64,000 bases of DNA from NCBI GenBank assembly GCA_038230835.1, contig JBBRMM010000009.1, positions 67,161 through 131,160 on the forward strand, given 5' to 3'. The notes beneath the pieces are model-generated. The model did no database searches, had not been told where the DNA came from, and saw only the letters and a program-made list of their open reading frames with translations. This stretch comes from DASUHT01 sp038230835 (GTDB lineage: Bacteria; Actinomycetota; Thermoleophilia; Gaiellales; JAICJC01). Position numbers and translations under genes: made by a program. This document shows, in pieces, positions 17,652 through 27,700 of the stretch. Position 1 is the stretch's first letter, and each line of letters starts with the position of its first letter.

Positions 17652-17898
17652 CCAGTCGCGCCGCCTGCGACTTTTTGCGTGCGGCGGCGTTGGGGTGGAT
17701 CGCCTTGCGGGCGGCCGCTCTGTCCACCAGCGCCGTCAGCGCCAGGTGCGTGGCTTCGGCCTTGTCGTCGTCGCCCTGCGTCACCTCTGCCGCGAGCCGC
17801 TTCTGGAGGGTCTTGATCTGCGTTCGGTAGCGCAGGTTCTCGAGGCGCTGACGCGCCGCCGTTCGCACTCGCTTGGCCTGCTGCTTCGAATTCGCCAA
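17626..17898 (-). CDS. rpsT: 30S ribosomal protein S20
   Basis: 90 residues, normal size, very basic and helical (ANSKQQAKRVRTAARQRLEN..KAIHPNAAARKKSQAARL). It binds 16S rRNA during early 30S assembly. The start is TTG at 17898, chosen because the conserved ANSKQ begins there and GGAAGGAT stands just upstream; a TTG start is also known for rpsT in Escherichia coli. It is convergent with the membrane protein gene and overlaps its end. Confidence 0.95.
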   Translation of the reverse strand: MANSKQQAKRVRTAARQRLENLRYRTQIKTLQKRLAAEVTQGDDDKAEATHLALTALVDRAAARKAIHPNAAARKKSQAARLVSRQTTSA

Positions 17899-17988
17899 CC
17901 TGATCCTTCCGATGTGCACGCACACTCACGCCCGCCGGACGGCGAGCGCGGGGATGATAGCAAAGCCGGCCGGTAGACTCAGCCGCCG

Positions 17989-19530
17989 ATGCCCGACCAC
18001 TCGAGCAAGCGACTGGCCACCTCGACGGCGGTCTTCGGCGCCGCCACCTTCGCCTCTCGCGTCGCCGGCGTCTTTCGCGAGGCCGCGGCGTCGCGGGCGA
18101 TCGGCAGCGGTGCTGCGATGTCGGCCTTCCAGATCGCGTTCAACATCCCCAACCTGATCCGCAGCCTATTCGCCGACAACGCTCTGAGCGCCGCCTTCGT
18201 GCCGATCTTCGTCGAACTTCGCGGAGAGGATCGCGAGCCGGAGGCGTGGCGGGTCGCGAGCATCGTGTTCTGGATGGCGGCGCTGGTGCTGGGTGGCATC
18301 TGCGCGCTGTTCATGCTGGCCGCGCCGTTCGTGGCCAGGGTGTTCGCCGGCGGCGGCGCGTCCACGTCGCTGGTGGCCACGCTCATGCAGATCATGTTCC
18401 CGATCGTGATGTTGCTCGGACTGACCGGTGTGGTCACCGGCGTCCTGAACTCCTACGAGGTGTTCGGCCTGCCGGCTTTCGCCCCGGTGGTCTGGAACCT
18501 GGTGATCATCGGATTCGTGAGCGTGGGCCGCAGCCCGCGCGCATATGCCTGGGGTGTGCTGATCGCGACGGTTGTGCAGTTGGCAATCCCACTCGGTCAG
18601 CTCCTGTGGCGAGGTGGCCGGCTCCCGCCCGTGTTCGAATGGGCGACGCCGCACGTCGGTCGGATTCTGCGGTTGATGCTTCCGGTCACGATCGGCCTGG
18701 GTCTGATCAACATCAACCTGACGATCGACATGTTCGTGGGCAACCTGCACAGCGCCCATGTGCCGGCGAACCTCAACTACGCCTTCCGGCTCTTCATGCT
18801 TCCGCAGGGTCTGTTCAGCGTCGCGGTGGCGACGGTGCTGTTCCCCGAGATCGCCAGGCTCGCCAGCGCCCGCAACCTGCCCGGTCTGATCGATCGGGTT
18901 GCCGAGGGGACGCGCACCATCATCTTCCTGCTGCTGCCCGCGGCCGTGATCTCGATCGTGCTGGCGCACCCGATCGTGCGGGTCGTGTATCAGGGCGGCA
19001 GGTTCCACTCGGGCGACACGACAGCCGTCAGTGTGATCCTCGTGGCGTTCTCGTTCGGCCTCGTGTTCAACGGACTGTCGCTGCTCCTCACGCGCGCGTT
19101 CTTCGCCCTCCAGGAACCGCGCGTGCCGACGCAGGTGGCCTGCGTCAACCTGGTGCTCAATGCCGTGCTCGACCTTGCGCTGGTGGGCCCGTTCGGGGGC
19201 GCTGGGATCGCGTTTTCGACGTCCGTCGTGACAGCTTGGAACGCTGCCGCGCTCGCCTACCTGCTGCGCGGCCGGGTCGGGAGTCTGCACTTCCGAGCGG
19301 TCGCCGGCGAGTCGGTGCGGATCGTGGTCGCGACGGTGTACTGCGCGGTGGCCGCCTTCGGTTCGTGGTGGCTGCTCGACCGCCTGCTCGGCGTCTCGAT
19401 GGCCGCTCAGCTCGTTGCGGTGGGTGTCGCCCTGCTCGCGGGCGGATGGTGCTATCTCACCGCCGGACGGATGCTGGCGCTGGCAGACGTTGCGATCGTC
19501 GACGGCCTGCTGACGCGATTGCACCGGTAG
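17989..19530 (+). CDS. murJ: Lipid II flippase MurJ
   Basis: 513 residues and about 14 membrane helices of the MATE/MVF fold. The conserved N-terminal region AATFASRVAGVFREAAASRAIG is followed by FNIPNLIRSLFADNALSAAFVPIF. MurJ flips lipid-linked peptidoglycan precursor across the membrane. TAGACT (17974-17979) lies 9 bases before the ATG, so the message has almost no leader. It stands alone on the plus strand before a hydrolase gene 8 bases downstream. Confidence 0.95.
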   Translation: MPDHSSKRLATSTAVFGAATFASRVAGVFREAAASRAIGSGAAMSAFQIAFNIPNLIRSLFADNALSAAFVPIFVELRGEDREPEAWRVASIVFWMAALVLGGICALFMLAAPFVARVFAGGGASTSLVATLMQIMFPIVMLLGLTGVVTGVLNSYEVFGLPAFAPVVWNLVIIGFVSVGRSPRAYAWGVLIATVVQLAIPLGQLLWRGGRLPPVFEWATPHVGRILRLMLPVTIGLGLININLTIDMFVGNLHSAHVPANLNYAFRLFMLPQGLFSVAVATVLFPEIARLASARNLPGLIDRVAEGTRTIIFLLLPAAVISIVLAHPIVRVVYQGGRFHSGDTTAVSVILVAFSFGLVFNGLSLLLTRAFFALQEPRVPTQVACVNLVLNAVLDLALVGPFGGAGIAFSTSVVTAWNAAALAYLLRGRVGSLHFRAVAGESVRIVVATVYCAVAAFGSWWLLDRLLGVSMAAQLVAVGVALLAGGWCYLTAGRMLALADVAIVDGLLTRLHR

Positions 19531-19538
19531 GCCGGCGG

Positions 19539-20288
19539 ATGCCCACGGTCACTCGCGGCGGCGTCCACATCCACTACGAGGTGACGGGCGCGGGGTCGCC
19601 CGTGCTGCTGCACACCGGAGCCGCCGGCGATCTGCGCATGTGGCGCGACGCGGGCTACGTCCGCGGCCTGTCCGGCCATCGGCTGATCTCCGTCGACCAC
19701 CGCGGCCACGGCCTCAGCTCGCGGCCGCAGGGGCTCGACGCGCACCGCATCGGCGAGTACGCCGCCGACGTGCTGGCGGTGCTGGACGCGGAGTCCGTCG
19801 ATCGGTGCGCGTTCGTCGGCTACTCCGACGGCAGCTGTGTCGGATTCGAGCTGGCGGTACAGACTCCCGCCCGCATCTCGTCGCTGGTGGCGTTGGGCTC
19901 GATCGAGGTTTCCGAGCGCCGCTCGGCCCTCGCCAGAGCCTGCCGCGCAGCAGGCATGGCCGAGCTGATGCGGTTGATCCAGGCCGACGAGGAGCTCGAG
20001 GTGCCCAGCTGGCTCTGGCTGCAGTACCTGGAGACCGATGTCGAGATGTTCTGCCTCGAGCTCGAGGCGTGGGCCGACTGGCCCGGCCCGTGGCCGTATC
20101 TCGACCGGATTGCCGTGCCCGCGCTGATCGTGGTCGGCGAGCTCGAGGATCCGGACGGCGAGGCCCGGCGGGCGGCCGGCGCGGTGGCGCAGGGGGCCAG
20201 CGTCGAGCTGCCGGGGCTGGGGCATGTCGGCGCCTTCCTGGCGTCCGACCGTGTCCTGGCCCAGTTGCGCCCGTTCCTCGCCCGGTAA
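19539..20288 (+). CDS. Alpha/beta hydrolase
   Basis: 249 residues. The nucleophile elbow is GYSDGS (Ser at about residue 94), the oxyanion-side motif is DHRGHG, a likely acid Asp/Glu lies in GELEDPDG, and the His is in GLGHVG near the C-terminus. The nucleophile sequence G-Y-S-D-G is typical of small-ester or enol-lactone type hydrolases. The substrate is unknown. It follows murJ closely and precedes lepA, probably as a passenger gene in the same unit. Confidence 0.88.
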   Translation: MPTVTRGGVHIHYEVTGAGSPVLLHTGAAGDLRMWRDAGYVRGLSGHRLISVDHRGHGLSSRPQGLDAHRIGEYAADVLAVLDAESVDRCAFVGYSDGSCVGFELAVQTPARISSLVALGSIEVSERRSALARACRAAGMAELMRLIQADEELEVPSWLWLQYLETDVEMFCLELEAWADWPGPWPYLDRIAVPALIVVGELEDPDGEARRAAGAVAQGASVELPGLGHVGAFLASDRVLAQLRPFLAR

Positions 20289-20298
20289 CCTGCATTCC

Positions 20299-22100
<1,802 letters not shown>

Positions 22101-22104
<4 letters not shown>

Positions 22105-23177
22105 GCGTCGAGCACCTGTACCTGCACGTGCCGTTCTGCGCCCATCGGTGCGGCTACTGCGACTTCGTCACGGTGACCGGTCAGGACGATTTGCGGGAGC
22201 GGTACGTGGAGGCACTGGTTCGCGAGCTCGAGCGAGCGGACGTGCGTCCGCGCACCGTGTTCATCGGCGGCGGGACGCCGTCGCTGCTGTCCGACGATCT
22301 GCTGCGGCGGTTGCTGGGCGCGCTGCCGCCGGCGGGCGAGGTGACGATCGAGTGCAATCCGGAAACCATCACTCCCGATAAGGCTCGAGTGTTGATCGAG
22401 GGTGGAGTGACACGGGTGTCGGTCGGTGCTCAGAGCTTCCAGCCACACCTGCTGACCACGCTCGAGCGGCGCTGCCGTCCCGATCACGTGGTGAACGCCG
22501 TTTCGGTGCTTCGCAGTGCCGGTCACTCAAACCTCAACCTCGACTTGATCTTCGGGGTTCCCGGTCAAACGGCGGACGACCTCGAGGCCGACCTCGAGAC
22601 CGCGCTGGGGTTGGCGCCCCAGCACATCAGCTACTACGAGCTCGAGGCCAAGCCCGGCACCCGTTTCACGCACGCCCACGGCGCCGAGCTCGTGCGCCAG
22701 GCGGACGCCATGGAGGCGTACTACGAGCGAGTGGTGGGTACGCTGCGAGCGGCCGGCTTCCGGTGGTACGAGACGGCGAACTTCTGCCGGGGCGACCAGA
22801 TGGCCGAGCACAACCTGGGCTACTGGCTCGGGCATGACTACCTCGGGCTCGGGGTGGGCGCGGTCTCGACCGTCGGGCTTCGCCGCTGGCGCAACCGGCC
22901 CAGCCTGGCCCGCTACCTGGCGGCGGTCGAGGCGGGGCTCGAGCCCCCTGCCGAGCACGAGCCGTTGACGGCCGTCGACCGCGGCCTGGAGCGGGTGATG
23001 CTGGGTCTGCGGCTCGACCGGCCGTTGGAACTGGACGCGGCGGCTGGGCTGATCGACGCGGGCGCCGCGGGCCGGCTGGAGCGCTCGGGCATGCTCGGCC
23101 GCGACGAAGGTTCGATCTGGCTCACCGACCGCGGCCGCTTCGTGGCCGACGACGTGGTGGCGACCCTGGTGCGATGA
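22101..23177 (+). CDS. hemW: Radical SAM heme chaperone HemW
   Basis: 358 residues. The cluster motif is CAHRCGYC (CX3CX2C), followed by GGGTPSLL, RVSVGAQSF and the DLIFGVPGQT segment that separate HemW from HemN. HemW binds heme and inserts it into respiratory proteins; the close paralogue HemN is a coproporphyrinogen dehydrogenase. The GTG start lies in the lepA stop and the stop overlaps hrcA, so lepA-hemW-hrcA is one operon. Confidence 0.93.
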
Positions 23178-24208
23178 ACCGTCCGCCCGACCTCACGCCG
23201 CGCCAGCTCGTGATCCTGACCCACGTGGTCGCGTCCTACATCGCCGGCGGGCAGCCGGTCGGGTCGAAGTCGCTGGTCGAGCTGGGGGTGGTCGACGCCT
23301 CCCCATCGACCGTTCGCTACGAGCTCGCCGAGCTCGAGTCGCTCGGCCTGCTGGGGCATCCGCACACGTCGGCCGGGCGGGTTCCCACCGACGCCGGCTA
23401 CCGCCTGTATGCCCACGGCTTGCTCGAGCAGCCGCTGGGAGCGACAGAGCTGCCGGTCGACCTGGGGTCGGTGCAGAGCGAGATCGACACCGCACTGCGC
23501 ACGACGACCGAGATGCTCTCCAACGTCACCTCGCTGCTCGCGCTGGTGTCGGCGCCACCGCTGGAGACCACCGAGATCCGCCATGTCGAGGTGCTCCTGC
23601 TGCAGCCGACGGTCGTGATGGTGGTGGCAATCACATCCACCGGCGGCGTCACCAAGAAGATCTTCCCGTTCGCGGAGGCGGTCGACGGCAAGCTGGTGGA
23701 GTGGGCGGGCGCGTTTCTCAACGAGCAACTGGCGGGCGTCCGGGTCGGCACGCGAACCCTCCAACAGCGTCTCGACGAGCCGGGACTGACGACCCGTGAA
23801 CGCGCGTTTCTGGACGTCCTGCGGCCCGCGTTCAGCGAGCTCGTGGGCGGTGGTGAGCAGATGCTCTACGTCGGAGGCGCCGCCCGGCTGTTGGAGGAGA
23901 TGCGGTTCGCCGACATGGCCGAGATCAACGATCTGGTGCGCGTGCTCGAGGAGCGAATGGGTCTGCTCGCCCTGCTCAGAGGTGCTCTCGACCAGCAGCG
24001 GATGTACGTGCGGATCGGCAGCGACAACCCGGTGCCGCACATGCAGGCGCTGTCGATGGTGGCCGCCAACTACGGGCTGGCGACGCGCAACCTCGGTACG
24101 GTGTCGCTCGTTGGGCCGATGCGGATGGACTACGCAACGGCCATCCGGTCGGTGCGCGGCGCCGTCCACGCGCTCTCGGAGTTCGTCGCCGAGGTGTATG
24201 AGGAGTAG
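23174..24208 (+). CDS. hrcA: Heat-inducible transcription repressor HrcA
   Basis: 344 residues, normal length. The winged helix at the N-terminus (LTPRQLVILTHVVASYIAGGQPVGSKSL) and the C-terminal GAF-like dimer region (VGPMRMDYATAIRSV) are both present. HrcA represses chaperone genes at CIRCE operators and is activated by GroE. No CIRCE-like dyad is visible near hrcA or dnaJ here, so its targets are elsewhere. In most relatives dnaJ follows immediately; here 3.5 kb of accessory DNA intervene. Confidence 0.95.
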   Translation: MNRPPDLTPRQLVILTHVVASYIAGGQPVGSKSLVELGVVDASPSTVRYELAELESLGLLGHPHTSAGRVPTDAGYRLYAHGLLEQPLGATELPVDLGSVQSEIDTALRTTTEMLSNVTSLLALVSAPPLETTEIRHVEVLLLQPTVVMVVAITSTGGVTKKIFPFAEAVDGKLVEWAGAFLNEQLAGVRVGTRTLQQRLDEPGLTTRERAFLDVLRPAFSELVGGGEQMLYVGGAARLLEEMRFADMAEINDLVRVLEERMGLLALLRGALDQQRMYVRIGSDNPVPHMQALSMVAANYGLATRNLGTVSLVGPMRMDYATAIRSVRGAVHALSEFVAEVYEE

Positions 24209-24220
24209 GTGTGCCACCCG

Positions 24221-24293
24221 TCACGGTGCCAGGCACCGCAACCTCTCCTCAACAGTTGTGTCGGCCGCCGTGACGGTGCCAGGCACCGTGACG
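24221..24293. repeat. Two copies of a GGTGCC-A-GGCACC palindrome
   Basis: CGGTGCCAGGCACCG occurs at 24224-24238, and ACGGTGCC-A-GGCACCGT at 24273-24289. The copies share the 18 bases ACGGTGCC-A-GGCACCG plus flanks and sit 49 bases apart in the intergenic space behind hrcA. They could act as terminators, or be copies of a dispersed intergenic repeat; no other copy was noticed in this window. Confidence 0.6.
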
Positions 24294-24417
24294 GGGGTGT
24301 CGGGACGTGTGTGGGGCCCGTGACGAGTTGACCGCGGCCGACCGTCGAATCCCTTCGGCGTCAACGGTCGCACGGAATCCCTGGGCCGTCGATCTCCTGA
24401 GCGATACGATCGGCGAC

Positions 24418-25611
24418 GTGTCCCCATTGCCCACCCTGGACGACGTTACGGTCGCCGACCTCGAGCACGATCCCTATCCGGTCTATGCCAGGCTGCGGCG
24501 TGAGGCGGCGGTGGCCTTCCTGCCCGCGGTGGACGTGTGGATGGTCACCAGGTGGGCGGATGTCGAAGCCGCGTCCAAGCAACCCGACCGCTTCCCGGCC
24601 GCGGTGCCGGGCGGCACCCTCGACCTGGCCCTGGGCGGCGTCAACGTGCTCTCGGTGGACGGCGAGCGGCACTCCGAGCTGCGGGCACCGCTTCGGCCAT
24701 CGATGCGGGCGAGGCAGGTCGACGCCACTCTGCCGGCGACTGTCGAGCGCCTGTGCGCCGGGCTGCTCGCCCAGCTGCGGCCGCACGGAGCAGCCGATCT
24801 GATGGCGGACTACTTCGAACCGGTGTCCGTGCTGGCGCTGGCACACACCCTGGGGCTCCCGGAGGAGGTCGGCGTTGCCACGCTGCGGGCGTGGTTCGCC
24901 GGGTTGGCGGCGGGCACATCGAACTACGAACGAGATCCTGCCAAGGACGCGCTCGCGCGGAGCACATCGGCTGACATCGACGCGGTGGTACGTCCGGTCC
25001 TGGAGCGGCTCGACTCCCAACCGGGAGCGGACATGCTCTCGGCACTCCTGCACGCTTGCCCGGGGAGCTTCGAGCAGCGCATGTCGTGGATGTTGCCCAC
25101 GTTCAAGCTGGTCCTGATCGGTGGTCTGCAAGAGCCGGGCCACGGCGGGGGCACCGTCATGCATGGGCTGCTGTCCGCCCGCTCGCAGCTGGATGCGGTG
25201 CTCCGCCGACCCGACGAGTTGGTGGCGGCCGCGGTGCACGAAGGCCTGCGCTGGGTGGCGCCGATCGGCAACCTGCTCCGCGCCGCGGCGGAAGGGGCTG
25301 AGGTCGGAGGCACGCCGCTTTCCGCCGGCGCGAGGGTCGTGCTGAACGTGGCCTCGGCAAATCGGGACGAGCGCGAGTGGGGCACCGACGCCGATCGTTT
25401 CGACATCGCCCGGCCCCGTCGGGGCAGCGGAGCGTTTGGCTTCGGCGCCCACGCGTGCATCGGTGTCCATTTCGCCCGTGTGCTGCTGCACGTGGCGGTG
25501 CGAGCGCTGCTCGACGGGCTGCCCAACCTGCGCCTGGACGGCGGCGAGGTTGCCTACCACGGCTGGGAGTACCGGTCGCCGGTCTCGCTGGGTGTTATCT
25601 GGGACGCTTGA
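24418..25611 (+). CDS. Cytochrome P450
   Basis: 397 residues. The heme-binding loop is FGFGAHACIGVHFAR with its Cys ligand and the K-helix ExxR is EGLR. The I-helix segment reads GGLQEPGHGG, lacking the usual acid-Thr pair that delivers protons to bound oxygen; Gln-Glu-Pro types occur in some actinobacterial P450s. The substrate is unknown and no ferredoxin is adjacent. GTG 24418 follows TACGAT (24405-24410) by 7 bases, suggesting a leaderless unit. It lies in the insert that separates hrcA from dnaJ. Confidence 0.92.
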   Translation: MSPLPTLDDVTVADLEHDPYPVYARLRREAAVAFLPAVDVWMVTRWADVEAASKQPDRFPAAVPGGTLDLALGGVNVLSVDGERHSELRAPLRPSMRARQVDATLPATVERLCAGLLAQLRPHGAADLMADYFEPVSVLALAHTLGLPEEVGVATLRAWFAGLAAGTSNYERDPAKDALARSTSADIDAVVRPVLERLDSQPGADMLSALLHACPGSFEQRMSWMLPTFKLVLIGGLQEPGHGGGTVMHGLLSARSQLDAVLRRPDELVAAAVHEGLRWVAPIGNLLRAAAEGAEVGGTPLSAGARVVLNVASANRDEREWGTDADRFDIARPRRGSGAFGFGAHACIGVHFARVLLHVAVRALLDGLPNLRLDGGEVAYHGWEYRSPVSLGVIWDA

Positions 25612-25630
25612 CCGGACCTGTGCGGCCGGG

Positions 25631-25820
25631 GCTTCAGAAGCTCTAACAGAATGGGCTCCTGTTGCGGCTGGTTCGCGCCGGTTGCGGGTGCGTCCCACGC
25701 GGCGTGCGGTGCTCGACGTGGCTTCAGCCACGCCTGCGCTCCGCTCGCCGCTCGATCCTTCCCGCAGCCACCGCGCTCTGCGCCTCACGACGAAGCTCAT
25801 TCTGTTAGAGCTCCTTAAGC
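25631..25820. repeat. 190-base element with 27-base terminal inverted repeats (MITE-like)
   Basis: The left end (25631-25657) and the right end (25794-25820) are inverted copies matching at 24 of 27 positions; the core AGCTCTAACAGAATG is exact. The interior has no gene, but a small hairpin (CGTGGC-TTCA-GCCACG, 25717-25732). No clear target-site duplication was seen. It may be a miniature transposable element, or a long-range transcript stem; the first seems likelier given the accessory setting. Confidence 0.55.
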
Positions 25821-25825
25821 GAGTC

Positions 25826-25862
25826 GCGCGGCGGTGAGGGGCTCCAGTCCTCACCGCCGCGC
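25826..25862. terminator. Strong hairpin, likely terminator
   Basis: GCGCGGCGGTGAGG (25826-25839) pairs perfectly with 25849-25862 around a 9-base loop. No U tract follows. It closes the P450 region and shields the regulator promoter downstream. Confidence 0.6.
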
Positions 25863-26014
25863 ATTGACTCCGACCCCCGGCGCCGAGTTAGACGATGGAC
25901 CCCTCGAAGATCTTCTCAGTTCCTTACCGGTGGCCCACCGGCTGTGAGACCTTCGACATCGCCGTCTCGGCTGTGCCGTTTCGCTGTAGTCCCAATGTAG
26001 TCCGCCCGGAGCGT

Positions 26015-26082
26015 CCAGTCAAGTACCCAGAAAGGGTGAAATCAAGTACCTGTAAATTCTCACTTGACTGGAGCATTTCACC
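26015..26082. promoter_or_regulatory. Interdigitated inverted repeats upstream of the XRE-TPR gene
   Basis: CCAGTCAAGT (26015-26024) is repeated inverted at 26062-26071, and GGTGAAAT (26035-26042) inverted at 26075-26082. TCAAGTACC also occurs as a direct repeat (26019-26027 and 26042-26050), and a further TCAAG lies at 26135-26139. The stretch from about 26000 to 26150 is clearly richer in A and T than its surroundings. These are likely binding sites for the regulator encoded downstream. The rest of 25863-26014 holds no convincing gene. Confidence 0.5.
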
Positions 26083-26131
26083 GCTTGCATAAACGAATGG
26101 TGGAAATTTGGGAGGAACTTCATCGAAGGTC

Positions 26132-26160
26132 TGGTCAAGCGGAGAAAAGTGCGCTACGGT
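26132..26160 (+). promoter_or_regulatory. Leaderless promoter of the XRE-TPR gene
   Basis: TGGTCA (26132-26137), a 17-base spacer and TACGGT (26155-26160) end 6 bases before ATG 26167. The -35 hexamer overlaps the last TCAAG half-site. Confidence 0.5.
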
Positions 26161-26166
26161 GAGCGT

Positions 26167-27516
26167 ATGGGGTCGCACACACGAGCCATTGACCAGCGCA
26201 CAAGCGCCCGCACCGTCAGCACGCCAACGGGGGTCGGCGTGCGCGTGCGCGCGCTGCGCGTCGATGCCGGACTGACCCAGGGCGAGCTCGGGGGCTCACG
26301 GTTCACCAAGGAGTACGTGAGCCAGGTCGAGTTGGGGAAGACGAAGCCGTCCGACGCGGCGATTGCCTGGTTTGCCGAACGGCTGGGCGTCGACCGGGTC
26401 ACGCTTGAGGGGGAGAACGGAGCCTCCGCTCGGGCCGCCTGCGATGCAGCGGTGGCACGGGCGGAGGCCGAGATCGAGGCGCACCGCCACGAGCTCGCTC
26501 TCGACGAGTTGAGCACGGTCGCAACCGCGGTGGCCCGCAGCGAGGATTCGCGGCTTCGGCTGCGTCACGCGCAGGCCCGCGGATGGGCGCTGCAGAATCT
26601 TGGCCGGATGCCGGAGGCGATGGACGCGCTGGAGCAGGCGCGCCGTCACGCCGAGGAACTGACAGCGACCGATCGCGCCGGCGTGCTGTATCGCTTGGGC
26701 ATGGTGCGGTACAAGATGGGCAGCCTGGCGACCGCTGTGTCGCTGCTCGACGAGGGGTTGCGGCTGGCGGAGGCATCGCCCGAACCGTCCGACGCCCTGC
26801 GCGCCCGGATCCTCAACACGCGGGCCAAGGTCAGGCGCCGTCAGAAGGATTTCACGGCCGCCGCAGAGGACGTCGAGCAGGCGCTCGAGTTGGCCCGCTC
26901 GCTCAACGACGAGCGCGTGCTGGCCGAGACGTATCTGGACGCGTCGCTGGTGGCAGAGCGGCGCAACGAGTACGCGCTGGCGCGTGAGCATGCGGAGCGG
27001 TCGAAGGCGCTGTACGAACGGGTGGCCGATCACGAATACGTCGGCAAGCTGCTGAACAACCTCGGCCAGCTGCGGGCGATCACGGGCAAGCCGGAGGAGG
27101 CGGTGCCGCTGCTGCGCGAGTCGTTCCGGATCGCCGTCGAACAGGACAACCGCGTCGATGCGGCATTCGCGGCCTCCTCGCTGGCGTCGGCGCGCATGCA
27201 TTCGGGCGATCTGGACGGAGCCGTCGAGAGTGGATATCGCGCGATCGAGCTATTGAGCGATCGCGTGGAATACCGAGAAGAAGAAGGGAACGTTCGGATG
27301 GTCATCGGTCGAACCTGCCTGTTGCAGGATCGGGTCGAGGACGCCGAGCAATCGTTCAAGGCCGCCGCGCTGTGCTTCGAAGCGGTGGAGACGGTCAGTC
27401 ATCTGGCCGGCGCGTGGGTCGCCCTCGGCGATGTGGCCGAGCGGCGTGGAGAGTCAGGTAGAGCAGCGGAGTTGTACCGGCGGGCCGCCGAAGCCCTCCA
27501 AGACGTTCGTTGGTAA
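26167..27516 (+). CDS. XRE-type HTH regulator with TPR domain (RRNPP-like receptor candidate)
   Basis: 449 residues. Residues about 18-75 form an HTH of the XRE type (VRALRVDAGLTQGELGG..FTKEYVSQVELGKTKPS). The remaining 370 residues are helical hairpins with TPR spacing (e.g. ALQNLGRMPEAMDALEQARRH, LLNNLGQLRAITGKPEEAVPLL, ALGDVAERRGESGRAAELYRR), at least eight repeats. There is no membrane segment, so it works in the cytoplasm. This layout is that of peptide receptors such as PlcR, NprR and Rgg. A micropeptide gene follows after 35 bases. ATG 26167 is preferred over an in-frame GTG at 26149 because of the promoter spacing. The peptide-receptor role is inferred. Confidence 0.85.
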   Translation: MGSHTRAIDQRTSARTVSTPTGVGVRVRALRVDAGLTQGELGGSRFTKEYVSQVELGKTKPSDAAIAWFAERLGVDRVTLEGENGASARAACDAAVARAEAEIEAHRHELALDELSTVATAVARSEDSRLRLRHAQARGWALQNLGRMPEAMDALEQARRHAEELTATDRAGVLYRLGMVRYKMGSLATAVSLLDEGLRLAEASPEPSDALRARILNTRAKVRRRQKDFTAAAEDVEQALELARSLNDERVLAETYLDASLVAERRNEYALAREHAERSKALYERVADHEYVGKLLNNLGQLRAITGKPEEAVPLLRESFRIAVEQDNRVDAAFAASSLASARMHSGDLDGAVESGYRAIELLSDRVEYREEEGNVRMVIGRTCLLQDRVEDAEQSFKAAALCFEAVETVSHLAGAWVALGDVAERRGESGRAAELYRRAAEALQDVRW

Positions 27517-27551
27517 ACCGCTACGCCCTGTGGGCGGGAGGTAGCACGAAG

Positions 27552-27662
27552 ATGATGAAGATCCTCTCAAAGCGTCCGGCACTGTTCATGTGGGCGGTCG
27601 CGCTCGCGATGCTTGCCGCGCATACCGGCCATCACGGCGGCCGCGGCTTCCATCAGTGGTGA
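27552..27662 (+). CDS. 36-residue signal-peptide-like micropeptide (candidate signalling propeptide)
   Basis: The product has two Met, then K3, K7 and R8, a hydrophobic core (ALFMWAVALAML, 10-21), a small-residue cleavage-like AA, and a 13-residue tail HTGHHGGRGFHQW rich in His and Gly. GGGAGG (27536-27541) stands 10 bases before the ATG. The shape matches exported propeptides of RRNPP systems and the gene immediately follows an XRE-TPR gene on the same strand. It is too short for coding statistics, so its reality rests on the ribosome site, composition and context. An alternative is a metal-binding small membrane peptide. Confidence 0.65.
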   Translation: MMKILSKRPALFMWAVALAMLAAHTGHHGGRGFHQW

Positions 27663-27700
27663 TGTAGGGCCACACGGCCGCGCGGCCTAGAATGGCCCGC

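Noticed and set aside
18166..19524. A 452-codon minus-strand frame opposite murJ
   Set aside because: Low-complexity Arg/His/Gln composition, no start signals, and full overlap with murJ.
26015..26082. RNA pseudoknot formed by the interleaved repeats
   Set aside because: The 3-base link between the second and fourth arms is too short to span a 10-base-pair stem, so DNA operator sites are more plausible.
25924..26178. 84-codon minus-strand frame in the region before the XRE-TPR gene
   Set aside because: It runs through the repeat-rich promoter, has no start signals and no recognisable motif.
23000..27700. CIRCE operator near hrcA or dnaJ
   Set aside because: No TTAGCACTC-N9-GAGTGCTAA-like dyad is present in the intergenic stretches.
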